From the NCBI GenBank assembly GCA_034440575.1, contig JAOTOL010001507.1, forward strand, positions 887,501 to 951,500: 64,000 bases of DNA, in the 5' to 3' direction. Below the pieces are notes generated by a model. That model ran no database searches, was not told where the DNA came from, and worked only from the letters and a program-made list of their open reading frames with translations. Source of the DNA: Imbricaverruca yamaguchii (taxonomy: Eukaryota > Arthropoda > Thecostraca > Neoverrucidae). The translations under genes were made by a program, and so were the position numbers. Positions 25,401-37,400 of the stretch are shown piece by piece (position 1 is the stretch's first letter; every line of letters starts with the position of its first letter).

Positions 25401-28400
25401 CGAAAGACTGGAGTGGTGGGCGGATTTCGCCCCCTCCAGGGCGCGTGTAAAAAAGAAGCGTTGGCGCACCGCATTGCACCAGGGTCGTTCTTCATTCCTC
25501 TAACGTCTCGCGCACCAGTAACCTGGGTTCCTCCGTTGCGCAGACTGGCGCTCCAGGTGGTGCAGCGCAACCTGCGCAAGTACATGCAGCTGCGCAACTG
25601 GATGTGGTTCAAGCTGTGGCAGAAGATCAAGCCGATGCTCAACGTCACCCGCATCGAGGATGAAATGCGGGCGAGTAATCGAGCTATTTTTGTTATTATT
25701 TATATTATTTATTATTTTTTTATTATTATACCAGCTATTTTCGTTGTCGCTATCAGCACTTGAATTGTTAGTATCGCGCGGTATCATTAGAAATCACCGC
25801 TGTTGTCGTTTTCATCAGTATCATGACTTGCCGATATCTGCGCTTTCGCCATCACTGAATCGTCCAAGCCTACTCACGATCTAAGTTTATTTTTAGTTTT
25901 TTAAAAGTTTTTTTTAAACATTTTTTTAAGCTCGACCTCTGTCGTTCCTCCTGTCCACGCACCGCTAACTGGTCTCGCTGCATCGCCAGGCGCTGGAAGC
26001 CAAGGCAGACAAGGCGCTGGCACAGCAGCAGAAGGAGGAGAAGCTGCGCAAGCAGCTGGACGACCAGAACCAGAAGCTCAGCAAGGAGAAGGCCGATCTG
26101 CTGTCGGCGCTGGACGCCGAGCACGGCTCACTGGGCGACTACCACGCCAAGCAGCAGAAGTTGATGGCGCAGAAGAAGTCGCTCGAGAAACAGCTCTCGG
26201 TGGGTGCAGCTTCATTCTTCTCTTAGTGACGTGCCTTTTCTTCTCTTCTTCTTCTTTTTTCTTCTCTTTTTCTTCCCTTTTATTCTTCTGTTCTTTTCTT
26301 CTGTTCTTTTTTCTTCTTCTCTTCTGATCTTTTCTTTTTCTTCTCTTCTGTTCTTTACTTTTCTTCTTCTCGTATTTTCTTCATGTTTCTATTCCCCTTT
26401 CTCCCCTTTTTGTTTTACTTTCTTTCTGTTTCCTTTTCGTTCGGTGGCTGAACGGTGGCAGTGAAGCATACAAAATGACCGGAAGAAACTGATGACAACT
26501 GCATTTCGGCGTTATTTTGCATCCAATTCAAACAGAGAATTGTATATGGAATCATCGATTTTTCTAGTCATCTCGATAGTTAGGACGTGATATTTCGACA
26601 CACATGTTTCTCCGGTGTCATTTCGAACAGCCTGGATATTCTTAAGGTCATGGGTAGATGAGAAGGTGAGTAAGAAGTGCAGGTGAAATATTTTCAGCAG
26701 AAGTTGGTTGATGGAGAAATCAAGCGCCGAATCTGCTGCTCTTGATTTTTTCCGCGGGAACGGGACTTCTGAGGAAATCATCTCGACCTTCTATCGAGAA
26801 AGTCGAGATGATTTCTAGCCAAATTTTAACACTAGTTGACGACACCAAGTTCTCTGACGCGAGCCATGTCTCTTCACCTCCAGAACACCTCCAACCGTGC
26901 TGGGACCTCACACGGACATCCGGATCTCCGTGACATCCGGATCTCCGGATCGCCCACGGAAAGCCCGTCTGACCCGCTGTTGTCGCACTGCAGGACACGT
27001 CTGACCGTCTCAGCGAGGAGGAGGAGGCTCGCGCCGGCTTGCAGCAGGCCAAGAAGAAGCTCGAGCAGGAGCTCAACCACGTCAAGAAGGAGCTGGAGGA
27101 CCTGGAGCTCACCATCCAGAAGGCCGAGCAGGACAAGGCCACCAAAGACCACCAGATCAAGAACCTCAACGACGAGATCGCGCACCAGCAGGAGCTGATC
27201 GCCAAGCTGAACAAGGAGAAGAAGCACCTGCAGGTCGGTGGCCGGCACTGGTGGCAATTATTCCCGTATTGCCGAGGACCCTCTTGGCTCGAAGCACGTT
27301 TCTGTGCAACGTCTCTGAATTGGTTTCGCAGGGAGTGATGATGACGGTGGTACACAGAGACAGTTGGTGATGATCCAACACAGATGGAGCTGGATCTCAG
27401 GAACCGCCTCCCCCCCCCCACACACACGTGGTTGTGGTACTGTCCTGTTGTGATAGCCAATGTCACCGCGTGACCCTGCGACCATTGGCAGCACTACGCA
27501 TTTCGGACCAGGCAAACATGCTCGTTTTGTGTCCTCTTGCATCCAGGCAGCACCCACAGGCGCAACGGACGCTGCTGGGCAAAGCTTCACGAGGTTTGTG
27601 TGCAGCCACGCACCCTCCACTTTCCAACACAACATCACAACAGACCCAACAGTCCCAACAATCCCAACTATCCCAACAGCATCCCCTGATGATAAGTGTA
27701 ATCGCACCGCCACAAGACCACGCTGACGGCCGCCACCGTGGTCCGCAGGAGAACCAGCAGAAGACGTCCGAGGACCTGCAGTCGCAGGAGGACCGCGTCA
27801 ACCACCTCAACAAGGTGAAGGCGAAGCTGGAGCGGTCGCTGGACGAGCTGGAGGACTCGGTGGAGCGCGAGAAGAAGCTGCGCGCCGACGTCGAGAAGAA
27901 CAAGCGGAAGGTGGAGGGCGACCTGAAGCTGACGCAGGAGGCGGTGGCTGACCTGGAGCGCAACAAGCGGGAGCTGGAGCAGACCATCGCCAGGAAGGAC
28001 AAGGAGATCGCCTCGCTGTCGGGTGAGTGCAGGAGAGACGAAGGAGGTGAAGAAGATCGAAAAGCGGAACAATTCTTGCTGGTCGCTGTTGGAACACGTC
28101 TGTTGAGATCGGCGAATTCCATGAGAGGTTTCCATATCTTATTGGAGACGACTAGTCAGATATGCAATGACTTTGAGCAGGATTATTTCAGTGTACGGTG
28201 GGACAGAACGAGATTAATGCAATGTGCAGTGGATTAGAACGGGATTGTCTCACTGTGCGGTGGGATGGACCAAGATTATCTCACTGTTCGGGGAATTAGA
28301 ACGGGATCATCTTTATGCGTGGCTAGGAGTCCAAGCCGAAGAGCAGGTGTGGAAATCTAAGTATCCAGCTCAGTGACCACCGAGTTTAATGATGGGTTCA

Positions 28401-31400
28401 GAAGTAAGATTTTTTAGTTCGAAGTGAGTCAGCGAACTGAAAGTCGTCCAGACGTAGTGCGAGCATGGCTAGGAAGCCATTGTTTCGCGCATTTAACTAT
28501 TGCCATAGTACAGATCTAGTCCGCTACTGTATGGTACTACACTTCTAGCACGCTACTGCGGTCTACAAGAAAACAATCTTCAAAAAATGCCGAGCTTCGT
28601 CTGCCTCTTCCAAGCTTTCACTCTGCGCGGGATCAAAACATTGTCCATTCTGCTTTTTGCAGAGCGCTGTGACAGTCGGCGGTGCCTGAGAAGAAGGGTA
28701 TAATTCGTAGGATATCGGAGTTTCGGTGGGAAGTTTTTAGTTCAGTACCCGCTCCCACTCTACCAAATACACTGCATTCGAGATGCAAAATGGGATATGG
28801 TCAAACGAACTCCATGTTAAATCAAAGCCATCCACAGTGCAAGTTTTCCTTCGGCTCCATTTGCTCTACTGCTGCTCCTCACAAATGTAGAGAAGAAGTG
28901 GGTAAATGGATACACTATGTATACTATGACGCCACAATCCAATCAGAAATCTCTCAATTGTATGCAAAATGACGTACAATCCACGAATTCAGGTCAAATG
29001 TGCAACAGCGATATAGCATCCTCCCCAGCACTGCTCCAGCAATCCAGCATCCTCCCTCGCACCGCACCATCTTCCATCGCATTCACCTATCGACCTCGCC
29101 CGCTGCCCCTGATCATGACCTCTGTCTCTTGTTCTGACCAACAAAGCCTCCACAGCCAAACTGGAGGACGAGCAGTCGCTGGTCAACAAGCTACACAAAC
29201 AGATCAAGGAGCTGCAGGCACGCATCGACGAGCTGGAGGAGGAGCTCGAGACCGAACGGCACGCGCGCTCCAAGGCCGAGAAGCAGCGCTCCGATCTGGT
29301 CAGTATGGCGTCGCGCTGAGAAACCAGCTGACGTCGCGCTATGACGTCAGCTGGAGACGAAATGTTCTTAGATGTTCTTGTTCTCTGTTTCTTGTTCTTG
29401 AATGTTCTTAGATGAGCTGAGGTGTTCTCGGTGTAGTTTGCTGGTGGCATATGGGAGACCGTTTAGCATATGATGCAGCTAAAAACAAACGCGGGTATTG
29501 TTGCAACCTTATCTGAGTCAGATTCATTTATTTATGCCATAGTACCAAGTAGATTCTGATGAATCCGGTTTGCCCGAAATGTTATTGCATTTCATTCGGA
29601 GTTGCATGGCCGTGGAAGATAAAAAGGCCATTCATTGACTGAAAGAGTAGTCTGCACGCTTTCTTCACGGTAATTTTTGAAATTCTGATCCAAATGTCAA
29701 GATAAACTTCAATTCTTTTCATTTCACTTACGCTTAGCGTTTTCTGACAGATATATTAGTACGTCACTGGGCATGCGCTGATGTCACGTGGTATAGCCGC
29801 GTCGCGACGTGGCGGCGATGGCCTGAACTAATTTGACCATTCTAATCATCCTGAGCAAAATCTCGAGGTAGACTTAAATTATCTGAGTCAATACACATTT
29901 AGTTTTCTCTGACGAATACTTTGGTACACTGCTGGGCATGCGTCGATGTCACGTGGTATAGTGGCGTCTTGAATTGACAGCGATTGGATGATGTAATTTG
30001 ACCGGGCCGTGTGAGCCGAGTGCACCCTGTGCCTGACCTGACCTGACCTGACCTGACCTGATTCCAGGCACGGGAGCTGGAGGAGCTGGGAGAGCGTCTG
30101 GATGAGGCAGGTGGCGCCACCGCCGCTCAGATCGAGCTAAACAAGAAGCGCGAGGCGGAGCTGGCCAAACTGCGCCGCGACATCGAAGAACAGGTAACGC
30201 CATCTACCAGTGTACTATGCAACCTGCAGTTGCGGCAGCCGCCTCCACCCTTAAAATCCTTGAACTATCGATTTTGTTTTTCTAAACACAGATTAAAATA
30301 TATGTAAGAAAATCAGAACTGAGTTAATAAGAATAGTACACGAATGAATGGCAAAAACGCATGCGAAATAAGTCCAGGAGACGGTTATATTAAATCACAT
30401 CAGTGCTAACAAGTGCCAGTTCCCTGTCTGTTGTTTGCAACTGGTATTTAGCCCCATTCACCGCCCCATCCAATTGGTCGAACACACCAGTGAATCACAT
30501 GCGATGAACAATAGCCACTTGCAGCCTCAATGTCTTCGCGTAAAATCTGTTCAGCTGATCGAGCACAATACCACGCGCGCTTTATCAAAGCGACAGCTCA
30601 GTGGCCCGCCTGCACATGCACAACGTCACACTATGACGTCACTGTGACGTCACACTGGACGACCGTCGGCAGAGGGGCGGGGATGGCCGAGCGGTTGAGG
30701 TGTCGTACTCTGAGTGCCAAAGGTCCTGGGTTCGACACTCGCACCGCTCGAGACATTTCCCAATCCCGCGGCCCACCGGCGAACAGTGTGGGCGGCGCCG
30801 TTAGCCGTGAATGTGCATAAAGTGCGCTGTGAACCGCCCAATGAACAAACAAACAAACCGTCGGCAGAACATCCAGAACGAGTCGTCGCTGGCCAGCCTG
30901 CGGCGGCGCCACAACGACGCCATCGGCGAGATGTCGGAGCAGATCGACCAGCTCAACAAGCTGAAGGCCAAGTGGGTGACGACGGTGGCGCGTCGGATTC
31001 AGCGCCGGCACACAGTGCTGGTGCTGTCAGGGGCCCAGGGGACCACAGTGCTGCCAGGGGCCCAGGGGCCCACAGTGCTGCCAGGGGCCCATGGGGCCCA
31101 CAGTGCTGCCAGGGGCCCAGGGGCCCACAGTGCTGCCAGGGGCCCATGGGGCCCACAGTGCTGACAGGGGCCCAGGGGACCACAGTGCTGCCAGGGGCCA
31201 GGGGCCCACAGTGCTGCCAGGGGCCCATGGGGCCCACAGTGCTGACAGGGGCCCAGGGGCCCGCAGTGCTGCCAGGGGCCAGATCCAAGGGTTGTCATTG
31301 GCAGGGCACATCTCGGGGTCGTCTTCGGCGGAAGGATTTGTTGAATTTGGGCGAGAATGGGCGCTGTATGACCAACGCAGTCGATGCACCCCTAAGCCAA

Positions 31401-34400
31401 AATAGCCAACCGAATGTGGTGGAGAAGGTGTGCTCGAGCATAGTGAATGGGCATCCTTTCGTCTCAAACCGAGAGACATTTTTCCTGAGGAAAATGTTGA
31501 GCGGAGGAGGAGGAGGTGCACTCGAACTTTCTTCAAGGAGCACATTTTCCCGGTCAAGGGGGTGCCACCTTTCTACGGGTGATGGGCGCACATTCCCTCA
31601 GTATCTCCTCCCTTACCTGCCCTTGACTGGCGCCGAGATGTTATCAGGGTGACTTTCGATGGCGCACCGGACTTGTTGGAGAATGACTGTGGAGGGGTCT
31701 TGTGGTGAGAGTTGCTCTCTGTGATGCTCAGTTCAGTTTTGTTGCACGATCGTCAACTGGTAGCCTAGCCACACACAAAGTCGTGATGGCAAAATATTCC
31801 AGATTTTTAGCAGCATGTGTAGCGATGTGTCTTAGCAGGTCTGGGAAACTCCAGATGTCGATCATTCAATGGGCTTCACAGAGTCTCTGCTCGGTCACTT
31901 TTTCTCTCTTTTTTTTGTGGGGGGGGGGGAATTCAACCACATTCACGGATAATGGGGTACGAATTGGCTACGTCACGATTTGCCATACATTTACATCACT
32001 GGTCGGACCTTTTCGACTGAACGCCACAGCACGGGAATATTTGACGTGTAAAGGTATCTAACAATTATTCAGGTGTACGAGTCCACCTTCAGCGTGTGAC
32101 CGCTTTTGCGCATTGCATCAGAGTGTGATGGTGGTATAGATGGTCAAATCAATAAATGCATTAGTAGAAGGAGGATGTCAAATAATCATAGTATAGTGTA
32201 TAGGTGAATCTGTAAATTGGATGTTCATGCTTTCTACAGACAAGGCCTAGAAGCTTTCACCACAAGAAGCTTTCACAGACACAACAAAGGTTGGCTCACC
32301 TATGAAGCACTCAGAGTCCCTCGGCACTACGATTTCACAAAGGGACAAGGAATTCCGTTAAGGCGTTGCATAGACCAGAACAAACAATTCCCACTCGTGA
32401 AAGAGAATGGGGGTGGTTCTGACGGCGCGTGCTATTGCAGGGCGGAGAAGGATCGTGAGTCGTCAGCTGCCGAGGTGATGGACCTCCGCTCCGGTCTCGA
32501 CTTCGCCACCAGTGAGAAGGCAAGTCGGCGACGTTGCTACCAGCCGGCGGGTGTGTCCGTACCGTTGGCATCGATGTGCACGCAGATGTTTATTCTGGTC
32601 ATTAGTCAGAAGGAAAATCCGCAGCATCATCGCCGGTGAGAAAGTACGCCCTTGTGCCAATTTCCAATGAGAAGCAGGATTTTGCGACAATGCAACTGTA
32701 TATACGGAAGGTATCCCACCGTCTTACCTGCGCCTTACCCTCTCACAGCGCAAGTAGGTCTAACAAACGCATGTAAACTCTCTTCATCCATTCACAGCGT
32801 CTCCGCAGACAACTTTATCTGAAAGCCAGACCAGACGAAAACCAGACCAGGCAATTAGGCGCATGAGCGAGCGAACGTGACTTTGTCAAGGGACATCCTC
32901 CGCCGGCGCCAGGTCGTCGTGCATGACGTCACACGTGTATGACGTCACGCCGCGTGTCTGTCGCAGGCGGCGGCAGAGAAGGCGAACCGCATGCTAGAGC
33001 AGCAGACGGCCGAGGCCGGCGGCAAGCTGGACGAAGCCAACCGCACCCTCAACGAGTTCGACGCGGCCAAGAAGAAGCTCACCATCGAGAACGCCGACTT
33101 CACTCGCCAGGTGGGGACGGAGGTCGCGCCGGTGGGGGTGTGGGTGGGCATGGGTGTGGGCATGTGGGTGGGGTGTCACGCTAGTGGGGATTTTGGTGGA
33201 AGGTCACGCTAGTGGGGATTTGGGGACAGTGGCACGCTAGTGGGGACTTGGGTGGAATGTCACGCTAATGGGGATTTGGGGACATTGTCGCGCTAGTGGA
33301 GATGTGGGTGGGCATGTGTGTGACCATGTGGGTGGGGTATCACACTAGTGGGAATATAGATGGGATGTCACGCTAGTGGGGATTTGGGGACAGTGTCACG
33401 CTAGTGGGCATGTGGGTGGAGTGTGAACTGGTGGTGCGACTCGGATGAATTGCAGCAGCTCTCTGACATCATCTGACAACGGTAGTGGGCTCGGTGTGAT
33501 TCGCTTCTGGTGTGATATGTCTTCTGATGCCTAGACGTTCTGATGTTTGGACGTTCTGATGTCTGGACGTTTGTCCCTGTGTCCGATCTCAGGCGCACTT
33601 TAACCACGTTTGACTCCGCCCGGTCTGTATATGTATATGTACTTGTACCTATTTGCACATAGGTATGCCTCTGCCTGTACCTATGTCTGTGGTGTACCTG
33701 CGCCTGCACCTGTACCTATGTCTGTACCTGTGTCTGTACCTCACCTCATTTGCACATGCACATGCACCCGGCGCCGGCAGCTGGAGGAGACGGAGCAACA
33801 GATCTCGCAGCTCTCCAAGGCGAAGGTGTCGCTCACCACCCAGCTCGAGGACACGCGCAAAATGGCCGACGAGGAGTCGCGCGAGAAGGCCGGCATCCTC
33901 AGCAAGTACCGCAACCTGGAGCACGAGATGGACTGCCTCCGTGAACAGGTCCGGCAATGTTTCAGCATGTTTCGAGAACCTTGATTTCTCAGAGTCTAAT
34001 CGCGTCGCATCTCGAGGTCCCTCTTACCTATTGTTGAAGCCAGTTATGCCACGTGGTGTGTAGACAGTGGCTGATCTAAATGAGGCTTACAGGCCCAACA
34101 GTGCCATCCCTCCCCTCACGCAAAAAGCCGACTTTTGGAGAAATGTTGCATCGAAATGCATTATCGTGAAACATAAGGTACATAAATATTGTCCCTTATG
34201 ACATAAATATGTCATACACATTGTCTTAAAAGGGCCGATGGCTGTTAGCTGTTCAGATCCGAAGAGTTTGTTGAAATCTGAGGATTTCTATTCGCCCCGA
34301 GCTGGGTTTTTGGATCCACCCCATTGGGTGAATCAAACAGACATTGGAACGATCCGGGACTCGGGAGCGAGTACCATTTCATCGAGCAGATAGATGAAAG

Positions 34401-37400
34401 CATGCATGGAGAACGCCATGGTGGCGCCTACGTCACACCAATGTTGCTGACATGCAACATAGAAACTATGGACGCCGACTGGAGATTAGGACATTAACGC
34501 AATTTGTCCCACCAACCTTGACCACGATCCTCCACCTATGGATGGAATATCTACCAGTAGAATATTGGATTAGTTTTTTCCCGAGGTTCGACATGACGCC
34601 TGATTGGTTGAGGTTTTAATTGCCTGTGTGACGTCATTGTATAGGAGGAAACGTAGAGGAGAAAAGAGTGTGAATATGACGTTGATAACCGGGGCGTAGA
34701 TGATGTGAGCGTCAGCAACCGGGACGCACATGATGTCCGCGTGTGAATATGACGTCAATGACCGGGATGATGATGATGTAGATGATGTGAGCGTGTGGAT
34801 ATGATATCAATAACCGGGACGTAGATGATGTGCGCGTGCGAATGTGGCGCCAATGGCCGGAACGTAGATGATGTGCGCGTGTGAATATGACATCAATAAC
34901 CGGGACGTAGATGATGTGCGCGTGTGAATATGACATCAATAACCGGGACGTAGATGATGTGCGCGTGTGAATATGACATCAATAACCGGGACGTAGATGA
35001 TGTGCGCGTGCGAATATGACATCAATAACCGGGACGTAGATGATGTGCGCGTGTGAATATGACATGAATAACCGGGACGTAGATGATGTGAGCTTATGGA
35101 TGTGGCGCCAATCACCGCTCATGTGCTGTCAGTTGGAAGAGGAGGCGGAACACAAGGGAGAGCTGCAGCGACAGCTGAGCAAAATCAACGCCGAGGCGCA
35201 GATGTGGAAGCAGAAATACGAGCAGGACGGTCTGGCCAGGTGGGTGTCGGACGCGGCCCTGGACCCCCGACCCCCGACCCCTGGACCCCCGACCCCTGGA
35301 CCCCCGACGGCTCCGCCATCCGAATGTGCGATTCGGTGCCATTTTCCGCAAGTTTCCTCGAAATCTCGAGCGGCAAGTTTGTTTTTGAAATTCTACCGCG
35401 ATCTATAATTTAGTCTTCGTCTGTGCGATAGAATCCTGCAAGATCTAGAATCCTGCACCAAGTTGCGTTGACAGGTACTGACCGATCGAAGACCGGACAA
35501 AAATTTGCACCGAAAATTGTGTGCGATACATCATCGAGGCTTATGATTAATGCTAAATTGTTTCACCCTAAAACTATTCTTCCAACCAGTCTCGCCCTCA
35601 CAACAAATCTCAATTTCCGATTGATTTGATACGCATACGCCATACCATTCGTCAGAGCGGGTTTGGACATCAGAAGCTGTTGGATATCAGCCCCCGGCGA
35701 TCCAACCACACTGAGACTGCCACCAGCTGCATGAGCACGGCAGTCGATCCGCCCCTCAACCCCAAGAGTGGCACCACCTGGTCACCAATGTACCCACCTG
35801 GTCACCAAATGTACCCACCTGGCCACCAAATGTACCCACCTGGTCACCAAATGTACCCACCTGGTCACCAAATGTACCCACCTGGTCACCAAATGTACCC
35901 ACCTGGCCACCAAATGTACCCACCTGGTCACCAAATGTACCCACCTGGCCACCAAATGTACCCACCTGGTCACCAAATGTACCCACCTGGCCACCAAATG
36001 TACCCACCTGGCCACCAAATGTACCCACCTAGTCACCAAATGTACCCACCTGGTCACCAAATGTACCCACCTGGTCACCAAATGTACCCACCTGGTCACC
36101 AAATGTACCCACCTGGCCACCAAATGTACCCACCTGGCCACCAAATGTACCCACCTAGTCACCAAATGTACCCACCTGGTCACCAAATGTACCCACCTGG
36201 TCACCAAATGTACCCACCTTGTCACCAAATGTACCCACCTGGTCACCTGGCGGCCCGGCCACACTCAGACTGCTACCGTCTGAGGGGCGCGGGAGCGGTG
36301 TCAGCTGTCGGTGTCGCGCCACCTGGTCTCCAAATGTATCCACCTGGTCACCAAATATATCCACCTGGTCACCAAATATATCCACCTGGTCACCAAATAT
36401 ATCCACCTGGTCACCAAATATATCCACCTGGTCACCAACTATATACACCTGGTCACGACATATATACACCTGGTCACCAAATTTATACATCTGGTCACGA
36501 AATATATACACCTGGTCACCAAATATATACATCTGGTCACGCCTGACGCCGCCGCTGCCGTCAGAAGGTCCGACCGAGCCTGACCCCGCCGCTGTCGGCA
36601 GGGTGGAGGAGCTGGAGGAGCAGCGCAGCAAGCTGTCGGCGCGCCTGCAGGAGGCCGAGGAGCAGCTCGAGTCGCTCAACACCAAGAACAGCCAGCTGGA
36701 GAAGCTCAAGTCGCGGCTGAGCGGCGAGCTGGAGGACATGCACATGGAGGTGGACCGTGCCCAGCAGCTGGCGCTGGCCATGGAGAAGAAGGCGCGCAAC
36801 TTCGACAAGGTCGGTGGCGCCACCTGGTCACCAAATGTATCCACCTGGTCACCAAATGTATCCACCTGGTCACCAACTATATACACCTGGTCACCAAATA
36901 TATACACATGGTCACCAAATGTATACACCTGGTCACCAAATATATACACCTGGTCACCAACTATGTACACCTGGTCACCAACTATATACACCTAGTCACG
37001 AAATATTTACACCTGGTCACAAAATATATACACCTGGTCACAAAATATATACATCTGGTCACGAAATATATACACGTGGTCACCAACTATATACACCTGG
37101 TCACCAACTATGTACACCTGGTCACCAAATATATACATCTGGTCACCAAATATATCCACCTGGTCACCAAATATATCCACCTGGTCACCAACTATATACA
37201 CCTGGTCACCAAGTATATACACCGGGTCACCAACTATATGTACCTGGTCACGAAATATATACACCTGGTCACCAAATATATACATCTGGTCACGAAATAT
37301 ATGCACGTGGTCACAACATATATACACCTGGTCACCAAATATATCCACCTGGTCACCAACTATATCCACCTGGTCACGAAATATATACACCTGGTCACCA

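Noticed and set aside
29143..29155. Acceptor AAAG at 29146 for exon 16
   Set aside because: It is in frame but adds three residues not present in related myosins. CACAG at 29155 gives exact family spacing, so it was preferred.
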